Source: Caldilineaceae bacterium bin34 (lineage in GTDB: Bacteria > Chloroflexota > Anaerolineae > Caldilineales > Caldilineaceae). Taken from it: a DNA stretch of 38,930 nucleotides. The notes below the pieces were generated by a model. The model worked only from the letters and a program-made list of their open reading frames with translations, did not search any database and was not told where the DNA came from. Of the stretch, positions 1-9,300 are shown piece by piece (the stretch's first letter is position 1; every line of letters begins with the position of its first letter). The position numbers were made by a program, and so were the translations under genes. Where the stretch lies: positions 1 to 38,930 of the forward strand of contig MPMO01000047.1 of NCBI GenBank assembly GCA_002238555.1. The letters are read 5' to 3'.

Positions 1-1
1 T

Positions 2-1288
2 GCCGACGCGCAGGACAGCAACGGTGAGACTCCGATCCACGCGGCCGCGTGGATCGGACACGCTGAAGTCATGGACGTGTTGCTCACCAGTGGTGCGAAC
101 ATCAACGCGCAAGACAGTGACGGCTGGACACCGTTACACTTGGCAGTCGTGGGAGGGCACTCCGAAGCGGCACAGGTGTTGCTGGCCAATGGTGCCCATG
201 TCAACGTACAGAACAACATGGGTTTGACCCCGTTGCACATGGCAGCTTTGTCGGGACACGCGGAAGCGTTGGAGGCCCTGCTGGCCACTGAAGCCGAGGC
301 AACCCCGAAAGCCGACGACGATTCAACGCGGTTGCACGCAGCAGCCAGGGCAAGTCAGGTAGAAGTCACGGAGGTGTTGCTGACTGCCGGTGCCCAAGTC
401 AATGCTCAGGCCAACAACAGCTGGACACCGTTGCACTTTGCAGTCCTATCGGAACATACGGCCGTGTTGGAGATCCTGCTGGCCGCCGGCGCCCCAATCA
501 ATGCTCAGGACAACCACGGCTGGACACCGTTGCATGCGGCAGCGTGGGGTGGGCATGCCGAATCCGTCGAAGTCCTGCTGGCCGGCGGTGCCCAGGTCGA
601 CGCACGGGACAACGATCACTGGACCCCGCTGCACAGGGCTGCTGGGGAAGGACATGCGGAATTCGCCAACACCTTGCTCGCCGCTGAAGCCCAGGTCGAC
701 GCGCAGGACATTGACGGCTGGACCCCGTTGCATACGGCAGCATCGTATGGGCATGCTGACGTCGCCGAAATTCTACTCGCTGGCGGTGCCCAGGTCGACG
801 CACGGGGTTTCAACCGCTGGACCCCGTTGCACCTGGCAGCATGGCAAGGACATGCGGAGTTTGCCAACGTCTTGCTCGCCGCAGGTGCGCACGTTGACAC
901 GTCGGACCCCGATGGTTGGACTCCCTTGCACAAGGCAGCTGAGCAAGGGCATACCGCAGTCGCCGAAGTCCTGCTTACTGGCGGTGCCCAGGTCGACGCA
1001 CGGGGCTTCAACCACTGGACCCCGTTGCACCTGGCAGTTGGGGCAGGCCATGCCGCAGTCGCCGAAGTACTGCTCGCGGGTGGTGCCTCAGTCGATGCCC
1101 AGGACATCAAAGGCTGGACTCCCTTGCATAGAGCAGCGTGGGAAGGCCATGCTGAAGTCGCTGAAGTGCTACTCGCGGCAGGAGGCAATCCGGAGGCAAG
1201 AACCCCCAGTGGCTCGACTCCGCTTCGACTGGCTGAGTGGCAAGGCAATTCGAAACTGGTAATGATCCTAACGCCGCCAGTTCAGTAG
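2..1288 (+). CDS. Ankyrin-repeat protein, 5' end outside window
   Basis: The reading frame is already open at base 2 and encodes ankyrin repeats from its first residues, so the internal ATG at 71 is not the real start and the gene begins upstream of the window. Thirteen units of 33 residues are visible (twelve essentially complete, the last degenerate), each built around G-W-T-P-L-H, G-H-A-E-V and L-L-A-A-G-A. The protein ends soon after the last repeat with no other domain. Ankyrin repeats are protein-binding scaffolds; in symbionts and pathogens they are often exported to act on host proteins, but the N-terminus, where a secretion signal would lie, is not in view. Units 9 and 11 (both D-A-R-G-F-N-x-W) are nearly identical in DNA and 198 bases apart, which points to duplication of a two-repeat block. 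Confidence 0.9.
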   Translation, partial: ADAQDSNGETPIHAAAWIGHAEVMDVLLTSGANINAQDSDGWTPLHLAVVGGHSEAAQVLLANGAHVNVQNNMGLTPLHMAALSGHAEALEALLATEAEATPKADDDSTRLHAAARASQVEVTEVLLTAGAQVNAQANNSWTPLHFAVLSEHTAVLEILLAAGAPINAQDNHGWTPLHAAAWGGHAESVEVLLAGGAQVDARDNDHWTPLHRAAGEGHAEFANTLLAAEAQVDAQDIDGWTPLHTAASYGHADVAEILLAGGAQVDARGFNRWTPLHLAAWQGHAEFANVLLAAGAHVDTSDPDGWTPLHKAAEQGHTAVAEVLLTGGAQVDARGFNHWTPLHLAVGAGHAAVAEVLLAGGASVDAQDIKGWTPLHRAAWEGHAEVAEVLLAAGGNPEARTPSGSTPLRLAEWQGNSKLVMILTPPVQ

Positions 1289-1854
1289 GGAAATCACCTG
1301 ACACCGCGCTGTTACTGCAAACGGCCGAGGGGACAACCGATCTGCAACACAACCTATTGGAGGTCGGACAGTAGCCAGATGTGCTCCGAGGCATCCGGTC
1401 AAGCGGAGAAGCGATTCGTATGTACTTTGCGAGGCAACCTCGTCGTGCCCTCCTGTCGCGAGGGCCTTTGAACGCGCTACGCACGCCATACCGTCAGCAA
1501 GCCTGGAACCTGCGTGAACTCCCCAGTCCCTCGGCAACCGGACCTTGTTGCAAACACTTCGGGCCACCGCATTGCATCGCCGAACCTGCGTTGCTTGGCC
1601 GGAGAAACAGGATGGCCGTGCCTTGACCAAGCTGTTTGGCAATGGTTGTCCATACCGTAGCGGTTCGGGCATCTCCCGTCTGCACTGACCCAACAATCTG
1701 TTGATCGGCACGGACTGTTGCAAAGCTGCCCATCAAATTTGAGGCACTCCCACTCACATCTCGGCAGCCCCGTGGACTCACGGTCGGCGCGTCGTCCCGG
1801 ACCGCAACCCTTGGGGCAAGAACCAACCGCCGTACGTTTTGCCGCACGGGAAAA
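1289..1854. other. Gene-free stretch after first ankyrin gene
   Basis: Open frames of up to about 150 codons exist here on both strands, but none resembles a known family, has a convincing ribosome site or shows normal protein composition. The last part (about 1790-1890) is weakly similar to the stretch just downstream of the intact DUF4037 gene (about 3580-3710), as expected if the whole ankyrin/DUF4037 unit was duplicated and this is the decayed copy. Confidence 0.4.
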
Positions 1855-2208
1855 TCACGTGGGTTGGGCACTCGTCGGTTCCAGATTCAGTATCGCGTCC
1901 CACTCCGCAACCGGCAGCCCGACTACCCAGCCGCTGTGGAACGCCTCCAGTTGAACCTGATCCCATTCGGGCACCACAGCGCGGATCTCCTGGGGACACC
2001 GCTGCAGGAGTTCCGCATAGGCATGCTCCAACACCCGATACCCGGACGTGGGAGAGCGGGCAAACTTCGGATGGGGGGCGATCAGCCCCTGGTCCACCAG
2101 TTCCGCATCCAGGATGTCCGACATCGCCTCCAGAAGCATCAGTTGCTCGGCAGACATCGCCCCCGGCCGCACCGCCGCCTCCACCAGGTGCCCCATCTTC
2201 GGCCACAT
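1855..2208 (-). pseudogene. C-terminal remnant of a DUF4037 gene
   Basis: This 117-codon frame matches the C-terminal third of the intact DUF4037 protein encoded at 3678-4742. By eye, 11 of 110 aligned residues differ, with no gaps. Nucleotide similarity stops abruptly near 2211, just upstream of the codon aligned with an internal Met of the parent, so the nucleotidyltransferase-like N-terminal two thirds are gone. The last few residues also differ from the parent. No ribosome site is evident before the Met. The frame remains open, so a short product cannot be excluded, but it would lack the presumed catalytic region. I read it as the broken partner of the first ankyrin gene. Confidence 0.8.
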
Positions 2209-2398
2209 GGGACTTTGCCTCAGCCCGGGAATCCATCTGGACGACCGTCAGCACGCACGTAAACATTTTTCTTAGATTGAAGTTACACAAGACCGGGATC
2301 GACCGACATTCGTTGTCGGCTCCAGAGGTTGGGGGTTCTTTGGCAGGTCACGTATGCCTTAATATCAGCCTCATGACCTGTCACCGCGGAAGCCGAAC

Positions 2399-3331
2399 GT
2401 GAACCGAAGAATATCCTGGCTGCTACTGTGTTGCGTACTGGTATTAGCAAGTGCCACTGCTTGCGCAAGCAAATCGTGTGCTGACCGGTTTACTGACCGG
2501 TTTCTGCAATCCACTGACGAGTACGGGAACTCTCCACTCCACACTGCGGTACGGAACACTTTGGTGGGACAGAATACTGTGGGGCGAAACGATGGCCTCG
2601 CAAGGATGCTATGCATTCTGGATGCCGGCGCGAGTGTCAATGCACAGAACAAAGATGGTCAGACTCCGTTGCACACGGCAGCGTGGGCAGGGCGTGCCGA
2701 TGTCGCGGAAGTGCTACTTGCTGCCGGTGCCCAGGTCGACGCACAGGACATCGAGGGCGGAACCCCGTTGCACATGGCAGCGTGGGCAGGGCGTGCCGAT
2801 GTCGCGGAAGTGCTACTTGCTGCCGGTGCCCAGGTCGACGCACAGGACATCCAGGGTGGGACTCCGTTGCACGAAGCAGCTGCGGGAGGTCACCCCGCAG
2901 TCGCCAAAGTCCTGCTCGCTGGTGGTGCCCAGGTCAACGCACAAGACATTGAGGGCTGGACCCCGTTGCACAGGATAATTTGGGCAGAGCATGTCGATGT
3001 CGGAGAAGTGCTGCTCGCTGCCGGTGCACACGTTGATGCTCGGGACACCAAAATGGGCGGGACCCCATTGCACTGGGCGGCGTGGAAAGGGCATGCCGAT
3101 TTCGCGGAAGTGCTGCTCGCTGCCGGTGCACAGGTCGACACACAGGACATTGAGGGCTGGACCCCATTGCACAGGGCCGCTTTTGAAGGGCATGCCGGTG
3201 TCGCGGAAGTATTGCTGGCCGCAGGGGGTGATCCAAATGCGAATGCCCCCGATGGTCGGACCCTGATTCAACTGGCCGCACTACATGACCATCAGGAATT
3301 GATAGCATTCCTCGAATCAGTGATTCGGTAG
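2399..3331 (+). CDS. Exported ankyrin-repeat (lipo)protein
   Basis: A 310-residue protein starting at GTG 2399. Residues 1-22 form a bacterial export signal: Arg-Arg near the start, a hydrophobic stretch (about 7-17), then A-T-A-C ending at Cys22, a loose lipobox. It is therefore probably a lipoprotein or otherwise secreted. Seven ankyrin units follow (about residues 80-310), plus a degenerate one at about 40-80 interrupted by an insertion. Units one and two share a 76-base stretch of identical DNA. It is a paralogue of the ankyrin gene upstream and sits in the same order relative to a minus-strand DUF4037 gene. An AT-rich TAATAT at 2360-2365 is a possible -10 element. The binding partner is unknown; action outside the cytoplasm is inferred from the signal. 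Confidence 0.88.
   Translation: MNRRISWLLLCCVLVLASATACASKSCADRFTDRFLQSTDEYGNSPLHTAVRNTLVGQNTVGRNDGLARMLCILDAGASVNAQNKDGQTPLHTAAWAGRADVAEVLLAAGAQVDAQDIEGGTPLHMAAWAGRADVAEVLLAAGAQVDAQDIQGGTPLHEAAAGGHPAVAKVLLAGGAQVNAQDIEGWTPLHRIIWAEHVDVGEVLLAAGAHVDARDTKMGGTPLHWAAWKGHADFAEVLLAAGAQVDTQDIEGWTPLHRAAFEGHAGVAEVLLAAGGDPNANAPDGRTLIQLAALHDHQELIAFLESVIR
2677..2851 (+). repeat. 76-base identical tandem unit inside ankyrin gene
   Basis: Bases 2677-2752 recur without change at 2776-2851, a period of 99 bases, which is exactly one 33-residue ankyrin unit. Other units in the gene differ at many third positions, so this pair is a recent duplication. Confidence 0.9.
3313..3327. other. Perfect palindrome at end of ankyrin gene
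   Basis: Seven bases, a central G, then the exact reverse complement (CGAATCA-G-TGATTCG), lying in the last codons just before the TAG at 3329-3331. The loop is too small for a good RNA hairpin and no T-run follows, so a protein-binding site or chance is as likely as a terminator. Confidence 0.3.
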
Positions 3332-3677
3332 GATGTCACACAAAGCCGGATTATTGCTCCAACACGGATAATCAGGCAACGAACCAGGACGAACATCATC
3401 CGTTCCCGATCAGCCATTGGTCCCATGCACGCCGGTGGAGACTGCTCAGTCGTGGCGCAGGGGATTTTTCTGTGACCCCCTACCGACACGATTGTTGGCC
3501 CTTCAGCGCAGGTTGGTCGACAGCACAGCCACAGCCAGTCGATGATTGTGGCTGGCGCTTCCACCCCACTCTCAAAAGACCCGGGAGCCAGCGGTTGGGG
3601 GCGTCCCGGACGGGAACCCGCGGGAACCCGCTGCCGCCAGACTGAATCGGAGTTCCCTCAAGTCGCACCCGGGAAAG
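3332..3677. other. Gene-free stretch between convergent genes
   Basis: This separates the second ankyrin gene (+) from the convergent DUF4037 gene (-). It contains a 6-base inverted repeat (GATTAT 3349-3354 with ATAATC 3368-3373) but no gene I can support. The region near 3580-3670 is GC-rich with imperfect short repeats of GGGAACCCG type. Confidence 0.4.
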
Positions 3678-4742
3678 TCAGCCGATGTCGGGGTTGGCAA
3701 CCTCCAAGTTGAGAATCGCGTCCCATTCCACCAGCGGCAATCCTGCCACCCAGCCGCTGTGGAACACCTCCAACTGAACCTGATCCCATTCGGGCACCAC
3801 AGCGCGGATCTCCTCGGGACACCGCTGCAGGAGTTCCGCGTAGGCATGCTCCAACACCCGATACCCGGACGTGGGAGAACGGGCAAACTTCGGATGGGGT
3901 GCAATCAGCTCCTGGTCTACCAGTTCCGTATCCAGAACGTCCGACATCGCCTCCAGAAGCATCAGTTGCTCGTCAGGCATCGTCCCCGGCCGCACCGCCG
4001 CCTCCACCAGGTGCCCCATCTTCGGCCACATGGTGGGCAGGTCGCGGAACCGATGCATGGTCCACTTGTCGTACGGGTAGAACCTACGCTCCAGCATGAA
4101 AGCCATCTGCACGGCCCAGCGTATGCTGCGGCTGGCGGTAATGTTGGCGTAGTAGTGATCGTCCCGCAGCAAGGCACGCTGCAAGGCATACACTCCCATC
4201 CCGGAGAAGTAGCGGCACCAATGGGCCAGCCGACGCAAGCGCACAGGTTCCGGCCAGTAGTCCGCGAAGGCGCGCCGGATTTTGGTGAAGCGCCCGGAGT
4301 CGTCCCGCCAGACCCACCCGTTGGTCACGTGGGTCACTTCCTCCTCCGCAATCGAAAGCCATTCGGCCAACGTCTCCGGCACGCCCGGCAGGCCAATGGT
4401 CCGCTGCATGAATCCTTCCAGGCTGTCCGGAGCCAAACCTGCTCCCGCCACATGTCCTTCCCGCAAGGCCATGCCCGGAAACGTCTCGGGCAACGCACGC
4501 GAGACCACCTCCCGCAGCTCCTCGGCATGGGCTTGAAACAGTTGCTCCGGCATCAGGGCGTCGATGCGCAAGCCGAACTGGTGATCGCGGGAGTGTTCGT
4601 CATCAAGGCCCAGCGCCTCCGAACCGTAGCCGAACAGGCCAAACGCCGTCTCGGCCGCCACCTCGGGAAACCGCGCGTCGAGAACCGGTTGCACCACCTC
4701 GACAAACACCTGTCTGCTCTGCTCCACAATTTGACTGGCCAT
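3678..4742 (-). CDS. DUF4037 nucleotidyltransferase-like protein
   Basis: A 354-residue cytoplasmic protein. Residues 38-54 read G-Y-G-S-E-A-L-G-L-D-D-E-H-S-R-D-H, the pattern of the DUF4037 family, which is thought to carry a nucleotidyltransferase fold in which Gly-Ser and the acidic residues would bind metal and nucleotide. The rest is helical, with many Trp, Tyr and Arg residues. Length and motif position are normal for the family, and no substrate is known to me. It is transcribed divergently from the DNA glycosylase gene, sharing the 59-base gap. Its C-terminal third is duplicated as a remnant at 1855-2208, so it seems to travel with the ankyrin gene. Enzymatic function is inferred from the motif only. 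Confidence 0.8.
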   Translation of the reverse strand: MASQIVEQSRQVFVEVVQPVLDARFPEVAAETAFGLFGYGSEALGLDDEHSRDHQFGLRIDALMPEQLFQAHAEELREVVSRALPETFPGMALREGHVAGAGLAPDSLEGFMQRTIGLPGVPETLAEWLSIAEEEVTHVTNGWVWRDDSGRFTKIRRAFADYWPEPVRLRRLAHWCRYFSGMGVYALQRALLRDDHYYANITASRSIRWAVQMAFMLERRFYPYDKWTMHRFRDLPTMWPKMGHLVEAAVRPGTMPDEQLMLLEAMSDVLDTELVDQELIAPHPKFARSPTSGYRVLEHAYAELLQRCPEEIRAVVPEWDQVQLEVFHSGWVAGLPLVEWDAILNLEVANPDIG

Positions 4743-4763
4743 CTAACCCATTCCTGTATTATG

Positions 4764-4771
4764 ATTATAAT
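4764..4771. promoter_or_regulatory. Divergent -10-like ATTATAAT
   Basis: The short gap between the divergent DUF4037 and glycosylase genes is unusually AT-rich for this window. ATTATAAT contains a TATAAT on each strand (+ at 4766-4771, - at 4769-4764). No good -35 element lies at normal spacing on either side, so only the -10 resemblance is seen. Confidence 0.35.
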
Positions 4772-4801
4772 GTTCTATGTTTCAACAATCTTCCATGCCC
4801 A

Positions 4802-5395
4802 ATGACTTCTGAACCTGTATTGCCGGCGGGACACAGCCCTGCGCCCCTGACCGAAACCGTGCTGGTGGACGGCAAGCCCGTCCTCACCCTCAAGGAACTG
4901 GTGTCTCCGTCCATCCACACGCTGATCGTCGGCATCAACCCACCGCCGCCCGCGGTGGCAGTGGGACACTACTACCAGGGCCGACTGGGCCGCCAGTTGT
5001 GGCGCTGCATGCGCGTCGCCGGCATCGGCAACCTGCTCGAGAGCGACCGCGGCCAGGAGGACTCGGTCCTGTTCCACCAAGGCTTCGGCTTTATGGATCT
5101 CGTGCGGCGACCGACCGCGCGCGCCAGCCAATTGCGCTCCGACGAATGGCGGCAGGGGGGCGATTCCCTGATTCAACGCGTGGCAGACCTTGCATGCAGA
5201 CCGTGCGTGGTCATGGTGTACAAGAGCGTCGCCGACATTGCGGGCAGCCGTTTCCACGAACTGGGCTATCGTACCTTTACCATTGGCTGCAACCAACGCC
5301 GATTCCGCGAGGAACGCTTTCACGAACTGGCCTTTTGGCTCCACTGCAATGCCCTGCCCATGCCCACGGCCATCGACCTGCCGGTTAGCGGGTAA
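4802..5395 (+). CDS. Mug/TDG-like uracil-DNA glycosylase
   Basis: A 197-residue protein with G-I-N-P-P-P-P at 44-50 followed by G-H-Y-Y and R-x-L-W-R, the arrangement of the mismatch-specific uracil/thymine DNA glycosylase (Mug) branch of the UDG superfamily. Asn46 corresponds to the water-activating Asn of Mug. It would remove uracil or modified bases opposite G in duplex DNA to start base-excision repair. The usual Gly-Leu after G-I-N-P is replaced by prolines, and the second active-site motif is not clear, so exact specificity is uncertain. ATG 4802 is the first start after the divergent promoter gap. The glycosyltransferase gene follows after 9 bases and is probably co-transcribed. Confidence 0.7.
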   Translation: MTSEPVLPAGHSPAPLTETVLVDGKPVLTLKELVSPSIHTLIVGINPPPPAVAVGHYYQGRLGRQLWRCMRVAGIGNLLESDRGQEDSVLFHQGFGFMDLVRRPTARASQLRSDEWRQGGDSLIQRVADLACRPCVVMVYKSVADIAGSRFHELGYRTFTIGCNQRRFREERFHELAFWLHCNALPMPTAIDLPVSG

Positions 5396-5404
5396 ACCCA
5401 ACCC

Positions 5405-6379
5405 ATGCCCTTGACCCGTCGCCGTCTGGTTCTCGTCAACGGCTGGTTCCTGCAGCGCCCGACCACCGGATCGGGTCAGTACCTGACGTCGTTGCTGAGG
5501 GAATTTCCGATCCTCCAACCGGATGTCCGGCTGCGCACGCTCGTACCCGTGCCGCCCGACCTGGCCGGCAGCTGGACACCGTCGCCGGACTTGCCGGACG
5601 GCATGGAATTCCTGCCCGTCCCGTTGCCCCCGGGACCCGAACCCTTGGCCAAGATCTGGTGGGAACAGGCTGCCTTGCCGTTGCAATGCCTGCGGCACCG
5701 GGCCGCGCTCCTTTGGAATCCCTACTGGACCGCACCCCTCTGGAACCCGGTACCGGTGGCGGTCACCGTCCACGACGTGGTACCCCTCCTCCGTCCGGAA
5801 TACCGGCGGCATCCCCGCCAACGCGCCTATCTAATCCTCAACCTCCTGGGGTTGCGCCAGGCGCGGGCGGTCATCACCGTCAGCCATGCCGGCGCCGAAT
5901 CCCTGCATCGACACGTGCCGGAGTTCCGGGGCGAGGTTGCCGTCGCCCTCAACGGCGCGTCGTCCGGACCGGCGGTCCCGCCCGATCCGGCACGCATCCG
6001 CGAACTACGCTCGACGTATGGACTGCCCGAGCGGTTCTTCCTTTATCTGGGCGGCTTCGAACGCCGCAAGAACGTGGCTGCCATTCTGAAGGCCTACCGC
6101 CGCTACCTGAACCTGGGAGGCAATCCTGCCATAAAGCTGGTGCTGGCCGGCCGGCTTCCGGACCGGGATACGGCCGTCCTGCAACATCCTGTCCCGCTGA
6201 TCCGGGACCTGGCCCTGGACGGCCAGGTCCTCCTTACGGATCGGGTGGACGAAGCGGTCAAGTGGGATCTTTACCACATGGCGCTGGCATTCCTGTTTCC
6301 CGGCCTGGCCGAAGGGTTTGGCCTGCCGGTCGCCGAAGCCATGCAGGCCGGGACGCCGGTTGTCACCAGCCGCTACTGA
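5405..6379 (+). CDS. Glycosyltransferase family 4-like, C-terminally truncated
   Basis: A 324-residue GT-B glycosyltransferase. The N-terminal half has the T-G-S-G-Q-Y-L acceptor-side loop (about 20-26), the V-H-D-V-V motif of family 4 enzymes and a V-I-T-V-S-H-A-G motif. The C-terminal half has L-G-G-F-E-R-R-K-N and the E-x7-E motif (E303, E311) that holds the nucleotide-sugar donor. The chain stops at G-T-P-V-V-T-S-R-Y, where family members normally continue about 60-70 residues through the final helices that pack back on the N-terminal domain. No other frame beyond the stop restores them, and the convergent LysM gene ends 3 bases later. The gene may be a decayed allele or make a shortened enzyme. 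Sugar and acceptor are not predictable. Confidence 0.82.
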   Translation: MPLTRRRLVLVNGWFLQRPTTGSGQYLTSLLREFPILQPDVRLRTLVPVPPDLAGSWTPSPDLPDGMEFLPVPLPPGPEPLAKIWWEQAALPLQCLRHRAALLWNPYWTAPLWNPVPVAVTVHDVVPLLRPEYRRHPRQRAYLILNLLGLRQARAVITVSHAGAESLHRHVPEFRGEVAVALNGASSGPAVPPDPARIRELRSTYGLPERFFLYLGGFERRKNVAAILKAYRRYLNLGGNPAIKLVLAGRLPDRDTAVLQHPVPLIRDLALDGQVLLTDRVDEAVKWDLYHMALAFLFPGLAEGFGLPVAEAMQAGTPVVTSRY

Positions 6380-6382
6380 TCC

Positions 6383-9300
6383 CTATTCCTCGCCCGGGAC
6401 GAAGCAGAGCGATGTTTCGGTCTCGGCCGGGTGGTCCAGGCCAAACAGGTCCGTCACCTGCCACGAAGCGGGTTCCTGCCGGATGATGGGCAGCGCGGCC
6501 TGACAGGCCTGCACCGGGTCGGCATGTTCCGCGTAGGCCGAACGCCAGGCATCCGCGATGCGGACATGGACCGCCTCGGAACCCACCTCGCCTTTCATGT
6601 CCTCCAGGGCCAGTATGCTGGACCGCATGTCCCCCGCCAGCCCGTGCGCCTGGACCAGGCGGAACCAGGCAAGGCCGCGCAGCAGCGCCTTCTCCCGATC
6701 CGGATTGGTGCCCACAATGCTGCACGTGGTGAGGGTTGGGTTGTCGAGAATGTCGCCGTACATCTGAATCGCGGGACCGTAGCCGTAGTAGGGGGCCCCG
6801 GTCAACAGGTAGTCCGCTTCGACCAGGTTCAGACCCAGGCAGCGGCTGTCCGGATCCAACGGGTCATACTCAAACCAAACCCGGTGGAACGGCAAGCCGT
6901 CGATGCTCTCCCACAACTCCACGTGGCTCACCTGAACGTCGGTGTCCAGCAACCCGGACACACCGCCCTCCAGGACAATCTGATAGCCGTCGCCGGGATT
7001 GGTGTCCGGCACCGGTGCCAGCCGCGTCGTGCCGTTGGTGATGACGGCCCCTTGGCCGATGAAGTTGCTGACCGTGTCCCCGTTCCAGGTCAGGACCTCC
7101 ACGGTCGACAGGCACACCGCGTTGCACACCTCGTCCACCCAGGCCAGTTCCGGCTTCATGTCGTTGTTCAGGTCCTGCAGCGCCAACAGGGACGGCAGAC
7201 CCACCACGGCCGGTTCGAAAATCAGGTTGGAGGCATTGCCGAACGACCCGTAGTAGACAGCCAGGCGGCCGCCGTAGCCGTCGGGTCCCAGGCCGTCGGT
7301 CTCCTGGCGCCCCACAATCGCCACCGTGTCGACATGGCCATCGCCGTTCAAGTCCAGCTGCGACAGAGTCCCGATGCTGTCGGAGACCACCTCGCACAGC
7401 CGCAGCCATGTCTCCACCAGCAGCAGATCCCCCTGGAGTCCGTTGAGCAGGCTCTCAATCATGCGCGGATAGCCGTCCAGCGTACCCGGGCATTCAGGCA
7501 GATCGTCGGAGGCCGCGAAGGCTTCGGGGGACAGGTTGCGTAGTTCCTCCGCATTGGGAAACAGGGACAACTCGGCCGGGGGCGTGGATGCCAGGGGATC
7601 CGCCGCCGGTTCGATGTCAAGACGCTGTCCAAACTCGCCTTCAATCACCGGACACACGGCGTCCGGGGTCATGCCGGGGTTTGACCAGCCAAACAGGCCG
7701 AAGGGCTGCCAAGTTGCCGGATGCCCCTTGGCCCAGGCCTGCGCAGCGGCACAGCCTACGATGGGATCGTCCGCACCGGTATAGGCCGCGAGCCAGTTTC
7801 GTCCCAGGCTGGCGAACGGCGATGCCGGATAGGCCTGCTCCAGCACGTTGACAATCTCCGCCGCCACTTCGGGCTGTTGCTGATACGAAGCGATGAAAGC
7901 CAACCGCAGGAGGCTGAAAGCCCGCATGAAATCCTGCTCCGTGGCGTCGTGCCAAACCTGCAGGCTGTCGTCCGCCAAGACCTGCCGATACAACTGTTGG
8001 GCACTGTGCAAGTCCTGGTACGGAGACTGCACCGTTTTCAGGTGCGCCTCAAGCACCACGTGGTACAGGTGGGTGGTGGGACCGAATTCCAGGGCCTGCA
8101 ACGCAAAGGGCTGTCCCTGACGGCTGGCCCAAATTTCCGTGCGCGCCCGTTGGGGACCGGCCCCCTCGGCCTGATGCACGCCGCCCTGCAGGCGAATCGC
8201 CAGGCCGTCGCCCAAAACGTCGGCATCCATCAAACGCACATCCGCGTTGACCATGGAAATCGGCTTCTCGGTCCAGTCGCGCCAGGTTGCCGTCGTCTGA
8301 TCCCAGCTCATGGCATAAACGCGGGTGTAGCAGGCAACGGCCCCACAGGACTGATCCGTCCAGACCAGATCCCGGCGCAAATCGGAGTTGACATCCCCGG
8401 CCGCCAGCAACGACACGCGTCCCGAAGCCCTGGTCTGCAACGCCGGTTGCAGGTTTTCCCCGAGCCAATGCAGCAGCACCAAGTCGGTACGGTCCGGAGC
8501 ATTGGGTTCCAAACCGCCGCTCTCCAGCGTGACCAGCAGATCGTTGAAGCCGTCGCCGTTGACATCCCGGCCGTCCAACAGTTCGCCCACGACCAGATTG
8601 CACAAGCCGGCACTGCGGGCAATGCCCTGCGCCTTGCCTTGCCAGTAGTTGAGGGCACTGCGAATGAAGTCCGCGTAGCCGGCAGGTTCCGTGCAGACCG
8701 GCGGTGGCAGGGCGGGATCGGGAATCAGGCTGCCGCCGACGGCATCCTCCGACTGCAGACCCGGGGCGTCTGGCCGAACCCGGTAGCTCAGCGGAACCAC
8801 CACGCCTTCCGGCAGGCTGGCCATGGCCACGGACGGGTCGAACTCGAAGGAGTTCCAGCTGTCCGCCTCCGCATTGATCAATGGAACGAGAAGCCGCACT
8901 CCAACCGCCAGGGATCCGGCGCTGCCACCCAGCTGGGGATTGGTGGCCACCAGCAGTCCCACCGCTACGTCATACGTACTGGCCACCGATGCCAGGCTGT
9001 CTCCCGGCTGCACATCGTGATACCGCGGCTGCCCGGCGGACGGCACCAAAATCTGCTCGCCGGTGTACAGAAGATCGAAGTTGCGGACTGCCTGCGGATT
9101 GACCTGCTGCAGCAGGGAAACGGTTTGGCCGGTCGCCTGGGCAATGGCAAACCAGGTGTCGCCGGGCTGCACATGGTACGTATAGCCACTGACCCCGGTC
9201 TGGGCCAACGACACAGTGGTCTGGCCTGTGGCTGACCACAGACAGGCCACAACCAGGATTTGGACGACGAACCGGACCCATCCAGGCCGGGGGCGCACAA

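Noticed and set aside
1268..1871. Overlapping minus-strand frames of 125-151 codons considered as genes
   Set aside because: No recognisable family, no ribosome site, and atypical composition; they lie in a region that looks like decayed duplicated DNA.
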